The notes under the pieces are model-generated. The model was not told the DNA's origin and made no database searches. It saw nothing but the letters and a program-made list of their open reading frames with translations. Shown here in pieces: positions 7,890 to 15,205 of a DNA stretch of 26,344 nt. Both the position numbers and the translations under genes were made by a program. The stretch is from DSUN01 sp035527715 (GTDB taxonomy: Bacteria; Planctomycetota; PUPC01; DSUN01). The DNA lies in the NCBI GenBank assembly GCA_035527715.1, contig DATKZY010000066.1, forward strand, positions 1-26,344. The letters are read 5' to 3'. Positions within the stretch are counted from its first letter, which is position 1; each line of letters starts with the position of its first letter.

Positions 7890-9074
7890 GTGCGGCGGAA
7901 CGCGACACGGCTGTGCCTCGCCCTGGCCTCGGCCGCCGCCTTCGCCGGCGAGGCGCCCAGCCCGGCGATGGCGTTCGTCCAGGCGCTCGAGGCCTCGGCC
8001 TCGACGCCCGAGAAGCGCCAGGAGGCCTGGCAGAAGCTCCAGGAGACGGGCCAGGCGCCGCCGCGGCAGGTCGTGGGCGCCGTCGAGAAGGCCCGCAGCC
8101 GCGCCTGGCAGAGGCTCGCGCAGCTCCTGGGCACGCTGCAAGGCAAGAAGCCCGTCGCCGGCCTCCGCAGCGCCGTCGCCCCGCACCAGGCCAAGGTGCG
8201 CGACCTGGTGAACGGCAACGCCTTCAGCAAGGAGAAGCTCGACGAGGCGATGGCCCCGATCGAGAAGGCCCTGGACGCGGCCATGGCCGTGCTGGAGGAA
8301 TCCGACAAGTTCAAGCCCCTGAGCGACGCGGTCCACGAGATGGAGACGTATGCCGCCGGCTGCGGGCTGCGCTTCGGCTGGAACGAGGAGCTCCGCGACG
8401 TGCTCGTCCAGGTGACGTTCGTCAGCCAGTGCGCGGGCGGCATCAGGTGGCGGTCGCTCCTCGGGGCCAACCGCGAGCTGGCGGCCTGGATCGATCCCGG
8501 CGAGCACGCCTGCATCGAGCGGCTGAACACGCATCGCATCCTCCTCGGCCTCCCGCCGCTGGAGATGGACCTGCGCCTGGTCGTCGCCGCGAAGAAGCAC
8601 TCCGAGGAGATGGTGGCGAAGAAGTACTTCGCCCACGAATCGCCGACGGCCGAGCTCAAGACCCCCTGGCAGCGCGCCGGCCGCGAGCACACGAAGGCCA
8701 ACGGCGAGTGCATCGCCTACGGGCAGGGCGCCGGGGTCGGCACGTTCATGGGCTGGTACTACTCGCAGGGCCACCATAAGATCATGCTCGGCGGCGGCCC
8801 CTGCATCGGCGTGGGGCGCTGCGCCGACACGTGGACCCTCCTGATGGGCGGCGCCGGCGCCGCGAGCCCCGCCGCCAGCAGGATGGCCGCCTACGTCCGC
8901 AAGCGCTACGAGGCGGGCGACAAGCCCGAGCCGCTTCTCGAGCTGGCCCGGTGGTGCGCCGCCAACCAGCTCCTCGTGCAGGCCCAGGACGAGCTGGAGC
9001 GCCTCCTCGTCCTCGCCCCCGACAACGAGGTGGCCAGGAAGGCCATCGAACGCATGCGCTCGCGGAAGCGGTAA
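7890..9074 (+). CDS. Exported CAP (SCP/PR-1) domain protein
   Basis: A 394-residue protein with a short signal peptide (VRRNATRLCLALASAAAFAG, cleavage near residue 20). A helical middle region (about 28-150) has no recognised domain. A C-terminal CAP domain (about 208-320) shows the family order: LNTHRILLGLPPLEMD, AAKKHSEEM with H237, NGECIAYG with E273, and GWYYSQGHHKIML with H295 or H296. CAP proteins act outside the cytoplasm; bacterial substrates are mostly unknown and some bind lipids or act as proteases. The tail (about 335-394) is helical and TPR-like. The GTG at 7890 has AAAGGAGA just upstream with ideal spacing. It is divergent from the FHA operon and 16 bases before the zinc-ribbon gene. 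Confidence 0.87.
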   Translation: MRRNATRLCLALASAAAFAGEAPSPAMAFVQALEASASTPEKRQEAWQKLQETGQAPPRQVVGAVEKARSRAWQRLAQLLGTLQGKKPVAGLRSAVAPHQAKVRDLVNGNAFSKEKLDEAMAPIEKALDAAMAVLEESDKFKPLSDAVHEMETYAAGCGLRFGWNEELRDVLVQVTFVSQCAGGIRWRSLLGANRELAAWIDPGEHACIERLNTHRILLGLPPLEMDLRLVVAAKKHSEEMVAKKYFAHESPTAELKTPWQRAGREHTKANGECIAYGQGAGVGTFMGWYYSQGHHKIMLGGGPCIGVGRCADTWTLLMGGAGAASPAASRMAAYVRKRYEAGDKPEPLLELARWCAANQLLVQAQDELERLLVLAPDNEVARKAIERMRSRKR

Positions 9075-9090
9075 CCCTGGAGGACAAGCC

Positions 9091-9288
9091 GTGCCGATCT
9101 ACGAATACCGGTGTTCCGACTGCGGACAGGTCATCGAGGTCCTGGAGCGGGCCGGCTCCCAGGGCCGGCACCGCTGCCCCAAGTGCGGAAGCCGCGGGAT
9201 GCAGAAGCTCTTCTCCACGTTCGCCAGCGTCGGGGCCTCGGGCTCCGCGGGCGAGTGCGGCGCCCCGCGTCGGGGCGGGTTCAAGTGA
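9091..9288 (+). CDS. FmdB-type small zinc-ribbon protein
   Basis: A 65-residue protein opening with the FmdB signature PIYEYRCSDCGQ, then CPKCGS, so two CxxC pairs are placed to hold one zinc. It ends in a Gly/Ser-rich tail, as is common for the family (FmdB/CxxC_CXXC_SSSS). The role of these proteins is unclear; the original link to formamidase regulation is weak. The GTG at 9091 has CTGGAGG eight bases upstream. It is 16 bases after the CAP gene, so the two are probably co-transcribed. Confidence 0.88.
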   Translation: MPIYEYRCSDCGQVIEVLERAGSQGRHRCPKCGSRGMQKLFSTFASVGASGSAGECGAPRRGGFK

Positions 9289-9384
9289 CAGCCCCGCTGA
9301 CCCGGCCGGTCTGGCCAGGAAGGAGTGGACGCAATGGGGCGCAGTGCGCGGCCAACGGAGACTCTAACTCACGGAGGAAGAGGA

Positions 9385-11088
9385 ATGGCAGACATACGCA
9401 AGATCGTGATCATCGGCGGCGTGGCGGCCGGGCCGAAGGCCGCGGCCAAGGCCCGACGCATGGACCAGCACGCCGAGATCACCATCGTCCAGAAGGACCC
9501 CGACCTCTCGATGGCCTCCTGCGGCTACCCCTACTACGTCGGGGGCTTCTTCGATGACCGCAGGCAGCTCATTTGCACGCCCACCGGGGTGGTCCGAGAC
9601 CCCGCCTTCTTCATGAAGGGCAAGGGCATCACGGCTCTCACCTCCACCGAAGCCGTGTCCATCAACCGCGCCGCCCACACCGTCGAGTGCAAGAACCTCG
9701 TCACGGGCGAGAGCCGGACCCTTCACTACGACAAGCTCATCATCGCCACGGGCGCGACCCCTCTGGTGCCCCCCATTCCCGGCATTGGCCTCGACGGGGT
9801 CACGACCCTCCACTCGATGCGCGACGCCGACTACCTGCGGCGCATCCGCGACGAGGGGAAGGTGAAGAACGCCGTCGTCGTGGGCGGCGGCCTCATCGGC
9901 ATGGAAACCTGCGAGGCGCTCGAGCTGGCCGGCCTCCAGGTCACGGTCGTCGAGATGATGCCCCAGATCCTGCTCTTCCTCGACCCGGAGCTGGCCAAGC
10001 TGGTCGAGAACCACGTCAACAGCAAGGCCGCGAAGATCATCACCAACAACGCGGTGACCGAGTTCGTTGGGAAGGACGGGAAGCTGGCCTGCGTGCGGCT
10101 GAAGGATGGCGCCGAGCTGGCGGCCGAGCTGGCCGTCGTGGCCGTCGGCGTGCGCCCCAACACCCGGCTCGCCCAGGAGGCCGGCCTCGAGGTCGGCCGC
10201 GGCATCAAAGTCAACGACTACATGCAGACCTCCGACCCCGACATCTATGCGGCCGGCGACTGCGTGGAGGTCCACCACCGCATCACGGGCGAGAGCGTTC
10301 TCGCCCCCCTCGGCGACCTGGCCAACCTCCAGGGCCGCGTGGCCGGGCAGAACGCCGTCCTCGGCAACCGCGCCATCTTCCCCGGCACCATCCAGACCTG
10401 TGTGTGCAAAGTCTTCGATTACACGGCGGGCGCCACCGGCCTGTCGGAGACCGCGGCCCGGCGGCTGGGCTACGAGGAGATCATCGCCGTCGTCGCAGCG
10501 GGCCTCGACAAGCCGCCGTTCATGGGCGGCAAGCCCCTCATCACCAAGATGGTCGCCGACGCCGCCACGGGGCGGCTCCTCGGCTTCCAGTGCGTGGGCA
10601 CCGGCGACGTGAGCAAGCGCGTCGGCTTCGCCGCCATGGCCCTCCACGGCCAGCTCACCGTAGCCGACCTCGTCAACGCCGATCTCCCCTACGCCCCACC
10701 CTTCTCCCCGGCGCTCGACCCGCTGATCGTCACGGCGCACGTGCTGGAGAACAAGATGCTCGGCCGCATGAAAGGCATCTCCTGCGCCGAGGTCAAGGCC
10801 AAGCTCGATGCCGGCGACAAGCCTTTCCTCCTCGACGCCCGCGGCCCCGACGAGTTCCAGGCCATGCGCCTCGACGCCGGCGAGACCCTCATCCCCCTCG
10901 GCGCCCTGCGCCAACGGCTTCACGAACTCCCCCAGGACAAGGACGGCGAGATCGTCTGCTACTGCAAGATCTCCCTCCGCGGCTACGAGGCCGCCGGCCT
11001 GCTGGATGCCCACGGATGGACGAATGTGAAGGTCATGGAGGGCGGCCTCGTCGCCTGGCCCTACGAGAAAGTCACGAACAAGGCTTGA
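9385..11088 (+). CDS. CoA-disulfide-reductase-like flavoprotein with C-terminal rhodanese domain
   Basis: A 567-residue FAD/NAD(P)H disulfide oxidoreductase fused to a rhodanese domain, as in CoADR-RHD or Npsr-type NADH:persulfide reductases. The FAD motif IIGGVAAG is at 9-16. The single redox cysteine is C46 in SMASCGYPYYVGG. The NAD motif VVGGGLIGMET and the second FAD motif IYAAGDC follow, then the dimerisation domain. The rhodanese part begins near residue 464 (FLLDARGPDEF) and has the active loop C527-KISL-R532. Expected activity is reduction of CoA disulfides, persulfides or polysulfides. The ATG at 9385 is preceded by ACGGAGGAAGAGGA. In-frame GTG at 9325 and ATG at 9334 exist, but they lie before the conserved N-terminus. 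The dehydrogenase follows after 22 bases. Confidence 0.9.
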   Translation: MADIRKIVIIGGVAAGPKAAAKARRMDQHAEITIVQKDPDLSMASCGYPYYVGGFFDDRRQLICTPTGVVRDPAFFMKGKGITALTSTEAVSINRAAHTVECKNLVTGESRTLHYDKLIIATGATPLVPPIPGIGLDGVTTLHSMRDADYLRRIRDEGKVKNAVVVGGGLIGMETCEALELAGLQVTVVEMMPQILLFLDPELAKLVENHVNSKAAKIITNNAVTEFVGKDGKLACVRLKDGAELAAELAVVAVGVRPNTRLAQEAGLEVGRGIKVNDYMQTSDPDIYAAGDCVEVHHRITGESVLAPLGDLANLQGRVAGQNAVLGNRAIFPGTIQTCVCKVFDYTAGATGLSETAARRLGYEEIIAVVAAGLDKPPFMGGKPLITKMVADAATGRLLGFQCVGTGDVSKRVGFAAMALHGQLTVADLVNADLPYAPPFSPALDPLIVTAHVLENKMLGRMKGISCAEVKAKLDAGDKPFLLDARGPDEFQAMRLDAGETLIPLGALRQRLHELPQDKDGEIVCYCKISLRGYEAAGLLDAHGWTNVKVMEGGLVAWPYEKVTNKA

Positions 11089-11110
11089 AGCGGCCAGAAG
11101 GGGCACCCAC

Positions 11111-12142
11111 ATGGCAGAAACCGTCCGCGCGGCCGTGCTCCGGCGAGCGGGAGAGCTAGCCATCGAGGAACGCCCCATGCCCAGGCCGGGGCAGGGGCAG
11201 GTGGCCGTCGCCGTCGAGCACTGCGGGGTCTGCGGCTCCGACGTCCACTACTTCCTCGATGGGCGGATCGGCGACATGGTCGTCGAGGCCCCGCTCGTCC
11301 TCGGCCACGAGTTCGCCGGCACCATCGCCGAACTGGGCGAGGGCGTCGGGGGGCTGGAGGTCGGCCAGCCCGTCGCCGTGCAGCCGGGCGTGCCGTGCGG
11401 GCGCTGCCGCCTGTGCCGGGGCGGGCGCTACAACCTGTGCCCCGACGTCTCGTTCGCGGCCACGCCGCCCGTGGACGGCGCGCTGACCGACCGCTTCGTC
11501 ACGGCCGCCGACTTCGTGCACCCGCTGCCCGACGGGCTGACGACGGAGGACGGCGCGCTGGGCGAGCCCCTCGCCTGTGCCGTCCATGCCGTCGAGCGCG
11601 CCGGCGTGCGCCTGGGCCACCGCGTGGCCGTCCTGGGCTCCGGGCCGATTGGCTTGATGGTCTCCGTCGCCTGCCAGGCCGTGGGCGCGACCGTGGCGCT
11701 CGCGACCGATCTCGTGCCCGCCCGCCTCGCGATGGCCAGGACCCTGGGCGCCGAGCGCACGCTCGACCCGAACGCCACCGACATCGTCGCGGCGATGAAG
11801 GGCGAGGAGATTGATGTTGCCGTGGACTGTGCGGGCGCGCTCGACACCCCGCAGCAGGGCATAGACCTCGTGCGGCGGGGCGGCACGGTGCTGATCATCG
11901 GCTTCCCGCGCGGCGCGACCGTGCCGCTCGACATGGCCCGCGCCGTGCGGAAGGAGCTGGACATCCTCCCGATGTTGCGCTTCGTCGGCCACTTCCCTGC
12001 GGCGTTGGCCCTGTTGCGCCGCGAGCGCGGCCGCTTGCGGCGGCTCATCACCCACCGCTTCGCCTTCGGCGAGACCGAGCGCGCCCTGCGCCTCGTGGAC
12101 TCCCGCGCCGACGGCGTCGTCAAGGCGATGATTGCGTTGTGA
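11111..12142 (+). CDS. Zinc-dependent medium-chain dehydrogenase (sorbitol/threonine dehydrogenase type)
   Basis: A 343-residue zinc alcohol dehydrogenase, probably oxidising a polyol or sugar alcohol with NAD+. Catalytic zinc ligands are C41 (GVCGSDVHY), H66 and E67 (LGHEFAG), with E152 in GEPLA. The structural zinc site has C96, C99, C102 and C110. The Rossmann motif GSGPIG is at 176-181, and D200 at the end of the second strand favours NAD over NADP. Sorbitol, xylitol, threonine and related substrates cannot be told apart here. It follows the flavoprotein by 22 bases and is likely in its operon. Its last 23 bases overlap the end of the convergent URO-D-family gene, whose members often lie near sugar catabolism in PVC genomes. 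Confidence 0.9.
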   Translation: MAETVRAAVLRRAGELAIEERPMPRPGQGQVAVAVEHCGVCGSDVHYFLDGRIGDMVVEAPLVLGHEFAGTIAELGEGVGGLEVGQPVAVQPGVPCGRCRLCRGGRYNLCPDVSFAATPPVDGALTDRFVTAADFVHPLPDGLTTEDGALGEPLACAVHAVERAGVRLGHRVAVLGSGPIGLMVSVACQAVGATVALATDLVPARLAMARTLGAERTLDPNATDIVAAMKGEEIDVAVDCAGALDTPQQGIDLVRRGGTVLIIGFPRGATVPLDMARAVRKELDILPMLRFVGHFPAALALLRRERGRLRRLITHRFAFGETERALRLVDSRADGVVKAMIAL

Positions 12143-13163
12143 CGGCCTCGACCATCGCCCTCAGGTTCTCCAGCGAGGTGTCGGGCGTCGTGCCGGTGCC
12201 GGAGGAGAGGAGGAGGCGGCGGCCGGCCGCCTGCCGAAGCACCTCGCGACTGGCGGCGCGGACGCCGTCGGGCGTGCCCCTGCGGATGACGCCGTGCGGG
12301 TCCAGGCCGCCGAAGAGCACGATGCGGTCGCCCACCCTCGCGTAGAGGTCGGGCAGAGCGTGCGCGTCGCTGCCGAAGTGCCACACGTCCGCCCCAAACT
12401 CCAGCACCATCGCAATGTGCTCGTCGGAGTGGCGGCCCTCGTTGTGGTAGATGCGCACGGCGTGGGGGAACTCGGCGAAGATGGCCCGCTCGTGCGGCAG
12501 GATGAGCTCGCGCACGAGGGCCGGCGGCACCTGGCTCACCACGTGGTCGGCCACGCACACGGCCTCCGCCCCGCCGGCCGCCGCGTCCTGCGTCCGCAGC
12601 CACCCGATCAGGAAGTCGGTGACGAGCCGCATCAGGGCGGCGAGGCGCGCGGGGTCGTCGTACATGGCGAGATAGAAGCGCTCGTAGCCCATGAGCAGGC
12701 CGGCGACCTCGGCCGGCCCCATCGTCATCGCCCAGCGCTCCATCTCGATGCCCCGGGCCTTGAGCGTGCGCCGCATCGCCTCGCGCTGCACGAGGACGAG
12801 TGGCATCAGGCCGTCGAGGCCCGGGCGCGGCGGCTTCAGCGCGTCTATGTCCCGCGGGCCGCGGACGACCTCGCCGATGTAGGGCGCGCCGTTCTCGAAC
12901 CACTGGATGCGGCCGCCGAAGGCCGAGACCTCGACGATCACGCCGAAGTCGGGGAACACGCCCGGCAGGATCAGCGCCTCGGGCAACAGCTCCTTGAGCC
13001 GGAGCTGGAGGCGCAGCTTCTCGTCCGCGTCGAAGTAGTAGGTCAGGAAGTTCGGCACCCCGCCCACGGCCCCCGCGTGGCAGGGAAAGAAGTCCCACAC
13101 CGCGGGGATCACCCCGGGCTGCGAGCCGCGCACGAGAGCCGTGAGGGCTTGATAGTCCGGCAT
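12120..13163 (-). CDS. Uroporphyrinogen decarboxylase-family protein (not hemE), copy 1
   Basis: A 347-residue TIM-barrel protein of the URO-D/MtaA superfamily. It has the C-terminal family pattern: IYHNEGRHSDEHIAMVLEFG, then WHFGSD, VLFGGLDPHGVI and a closing SSGTGTTPDTSLENLRAMVEA. The hemE N-terminal signature (FMRQAGRY) is absent, so heme synthesis is unlikely. Relatives include corrinoid-dependent methyltransferases and many uncharacterised PVC proteins found near sugar genes. The HxCG metal motif of MtaA-like enzymes is replaced by HNEGRH. The ATG at 13163 is chosen over the longer open frame because upstream sequence lacks family features and holds a promoter; GGAG lies 11 bases before it. 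It overlaps the dehydrogenase tail to tail by 23 bases. Confidence 0.85.
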   Translation of the reverse strand: MPDYQALTALVRGSQPGVIPAVWDFFPCHAGAVGGVPNFLTYYFDADEKLRLQLRLKELLPEALILPGVFPDFGVIVEVSAFGGRIQWFENGAPYIGEVVRGPRDIDALKPPRPGLDGLMPLVLVQREAMRRTLKARGIEMERWAMTMGPAEVAGLLMGYERFYLAMYDDPARLAALMRLVTDFLIGWLRTQDAAAGGAEAVCVADHVVSQVPPALVRELILPHERAIFAEFPHAVRIYHNEGRHSDEHIAMVLEFGADVWHFGSDAHALPDLYARVGDRIVLFGGLDPHGVIRRGTPDGVRAASREVLRQAAGRRLLLSSGTGTTPDTSLENLRAMVEAVTTQSSP

Positions 13164-13206
13164 GAGCGATCTCACTCCGTCCCCTTGGCGTCGCCGACCT
13201 CGCACC

Positions 13207-13235
13207 AGCATAGCCCACGCCGCCGCTGCCTGCAA
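13207..13235 (-). promoter_or_regulatory. Putative promoter of URO-D-family copy 1
   Basis: On the minus strand TTGCAG (13235-13230) and TATGCT (13212-13207) are separated by 17 bases. The -35 is only 3/6, the -10 is 4/6. The same TATGCT -10 is seen before the FIST gene. Confidence 0.33.
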
Positions 13236-13295
13236 GGGCGGCGCGCCCTTCGGCATCAGGTTTGGGGGCTGAGGGGGGTGCGGCAAGCAGTGCGA

Positions 13296-13455
13296 CAGCC
13301 TTTGGGAGTGCGGCGCGGAGCGCCGCTTTGGGTTCGACCGGCGCCGGCCCACGACACCTGCACACGGGCCGAGCCCAGGGCCGGGCGCGGGACCGGCTCA
13401 GAAGCCGCGCCGGTGCAATGGAAAGCGGCGCTTCGCGCCGCACTCCGAAAGGCTG
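13296..13455. repeat. 160-bp element with 34-bp imperfect inverted repeats
   Basis: Bases 13296-13329 and the reverse complement of 13422-13455 match at 32 of 34 positions. Both ends read CAGCCTTT, then GAGTGCGGCGCG and AGCGCCGCTTT. Each arm itself can fold (GGCGC-GCGCC). The symmetry continues inward with ACCGGCGC. No coding content is seen inside. It resembles a MITE-like or REP-derived element; no transposase is present in the window. Confidence 0.6.
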
Positions 13456-13543
13456 ACGCATTTTCACAGGCCCCGCCCGGCCCCTCGCGGGCCAGGGACG
13501 GCCCGCCGGCAGGTTTGACTCGCGCCCCTCAGAGGAGGGCCCG

Positions 13544-13801
13544 ATCTTTGCCCACATCTCTGCGCATGGGCGCTCCCAGCCCCGTCAGGGGCGTCAGAAG
13601 GTAGCCACGGGCGTAAGCCCGTGGACTGGGCGGCCCGGGGTCCAGCCCCCGCAGGGGGCGGCAGAAGCGTTGGCCGCCGGCGTTCTGCCGCCCCCTGCGG
13701 GGGCTGGCCCTTGTACCCACCCGAACCCACGGCTTACGCCGTGGGCTACCACCTGCCGCCCGCCGTCGGCGGGCTACGGAGCCCGAGATGCGGGCAAAGA
13801 T
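13544..13801. repeat. 258-bp palindromic MITE/REPIN-like element
   Basis: The ends, 13544-13560 and 13785-13801, are inverted repeats matching at 16 of 17 bases (ATCTTTGCCC-A/G-CATCTC). Inside, 13642-13666 and 13683-13707 form a perfect 25-bp inverted repeat around a 16-base loop. Outer palindromes of the GTAGCCCACGGCGTAAG type lie at 13601-13624 and 13726-13749. AGAGGAGG flanks it on both sides (13531-13538 and 13805-13812), a possible 8-base target duplication, although the word is low complexity. No protein is encoded. Such nested palindromes resemble REP/REPIN elements mobilised by RAYT transposases, but no such gene is in the window. Confidence 0.65.
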
Positions 13802-13825
13802 AGGAGAGGAGGACGAAGGGCGCGA

Positions 13826-13865
13826 GTCAAGTCAACTTGACCCCGCAGCGAGCCGGGGGTAGGAT
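13826..13865 (+). promoter_or_regulatory. Putative promoter with overlapping palindrome before the aminotransferase
   Basis: TTGACC (13837-13842) and TAGGAT (13860-13865) are 17 bases apart, matching at 5/6 and 4/6. The inverted repeat GTCAAG-tcaa-CTTGAC (13826-13841) covers the -35 element and could be an operator, since a bound protein there would block or recruit polymerase. The leader to the ATG at 13915 would be about 43 bases. Confidence 0.42.
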
Positions 13866-13914
13866 GCCCCCAGCGGCAAGGTGCGCTCCGCCCCGCGCTC
13901 CAGGAGAAGATCCG

Positions 13915-15159
13915 ATGGCTTCCTCGGCCAATACGACGCCGGCCCTCCTCGGCGGCGAGCCCGCCCACAAGGGGCCGTGGCCCGCCTGGCCCGTGCACGA
14001 CGAACGCGAACGCAACGCCCTCCTCGCCGTCCTCGACAGCGGCAAGTGGTGGTACGGCGAACGCGTCCGCGAGTTCGAGGCGAAGTTCGCGGCCTTCCAG
14101 GACGCGCGGTTCGGGATCACCTGCACGAACGGCACGGCGGCGCTCGAGCTGGCCCTGATCGGGGCGGGGATCGGCGCGGGCATGGAGGTCATCGTGCCGC
14201 CCTACACCTTCGTGGCCACGGCCACCGCCGTGCTCAAGGCCAACGCCGTGCCGGTGTTCGTGGACATCGAGCTGGACACGCTGAACCTGGACGCGGGGCA
14301 GGTCGAGGCGGCGATCACGGACAGGACGGCGGCGGTGATGCCCGTGCACTTCGGCGGCCTGCCGGCCGACATGGACCGCCTGGGCGACATCGCCCGCCGC
14401 CGCGGCCTGAAGGTGATCGAGGACTCGGCCCACGGCTGGGGCTCGAAGTGGCGCGGCAAGGGCTGCGGCGCGCTCGGCGACGCGGGCGGCTTCTCGTTCC
14501 AGCAGTCGAAGAACATCACGTCGGCCGAGGGCGGCATCATCCTCACCGACGATGAGGGCCTGGCCGACACCATTCGCTCGCTGTCGAACGTCGGGCGCGG
14601 CAAGGACAAGCCCTGGTACGAGCACTACCTCACGGGCGGGAACTACCGGATGACCGAGTTCCAGGCTGCGTTGCTCCTCGCCCAGCTCACGCGGCTGCCC
14701 GAGCAGACGGCGCTCCGCGCCCGCAACGCGGCGATCCTCAACGCGGGCCTGGCCGGCATCGAGGGGCTGCACCCGCTGCGCGAGGACGCGCGGGCGAACC
14801 CCCGCTCGTACCACCTCTACGGCTTCCGCATCGTAGCCGACGAGTTCGGCCTCTCGCGCGAGCGCTTCGTCGAGGCCCTGCGCGCCGAGGGCGTGCCGTG
14901 CGGCCCAGGCTACCCGCACCCCCTCTACCGCAACCCCCTCTTCCAGCGCAAGGGCACGGGACCCGCCTACTGCCCCGTGTCGTGCCCCTACTACGGCCGC
15001 GAGATGGACTACACGAAGGTCGTGTGCCCCAACGCCGAGCGCGCGTGCCGCGAGGTCGTGTGGTTCTCGCAGACGATGCTCCTGGCGGCCGAGGAGGACA
15101 TGCACGCCATTGTTGCAGCGGTACGGAGGATCCGCGATAATACGGGTGGCCTCCGGTGA
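13915..15159 (+). CDS. DegT/DnrJ/EryC1/StrS-family PLP aminotransferase
   Basis: A 414-residue fold-type I aminotransferase of the sugar/aminocyclitol branch. The cofactor lysine is K199 in FSFQQSKNITSAEGG. Other family features are TNGTAALELAL (71-81), PPYTFVATATA (95-105), VHFGGLPADM, and VIEDSAHGWGSKW (167-179) with the Asp that contacts the PLP ring nitrogen. It should transfer an amino group to a keto-sugar or a ketocyclitol; the exact substrate is unknown. The ATG at 13915 has CAGGAGA about eight bases upstream. The phosphoesterase follows after 46 bases, likely in the same operon. No nucleotide-sugar synthesis genes are nearby, so a cell-surface glycan role is only possible. Confidence 0.9.
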   Translation: MASSANTTPALLGGEPAHKGPWPAWPVHDERERNALLAVLDSGKWWYGERVREFEAKFAAFQDARFGITCTNGTAALELALIGAGIGAGMEVIVPPYTFVATATAVLKANAVPVFVDIELDTLNLDAGQVEAAITDRTAAVMPVHFGGLPADMDRLGDIARRRGLKVIEDSAHGWGSKWRGKGCGALGDAGGFSFQQSKNITSAEGGIILTDDEGLADTIRSLSNVGRGKDKPWYEHYLTGGNYRMTEFQAALLLAQLTRLPEQTALRARNAAILNAGLAGIEGLHPLREDARANPRSYHLYGFRIVADEFGLSRERFVEALRAEGVPCGPGYPHPLYRNPLFQRKGTGPAYCPVSCPYYGREMDYTKVVCPNAERACREVVWFSQTMLLAAEEDMHAIVAAVRRIRDNTGGLR

Positions 15160-15205
15160 TCCTTCCAGGGGACGGGCCACGACGGGCAACGACGGCGAGG
15201 ATGCT

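Noticed and set aside
9364..11178. A 604-codon minus-strand frame opposite the flavoprotein
   Set aside because: It mirrors the strongly supported CoADR-rhodanese gene and has a His/Gly/Ala/Asp-rich composition without motifs.
12120..13163. Assignment of this gene as hemE
   Set aside because: The N-terminal hemE signature is absent, the decarboxylase motifs do not match, and no heme genes are nearby; the same holds for 19928-21079.
13330..13340. GGGTTCGACC, similar to a tRNA T-arm
   Set aside because: No cloverleaf can be drawn around it; it belongs to the inverted-repeat element.
12132..13604. A long plus-strand frame opposite URO-D copy 1
   Set aside because: It is antisense to a supported gene and its end is made of the 13296-13455 repeat element.
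13544..13801. CRISPR array or tandem repeat array
   Set aside because: The repeats are inverted palindromes, not regularly spaced direct repeats with spacers.
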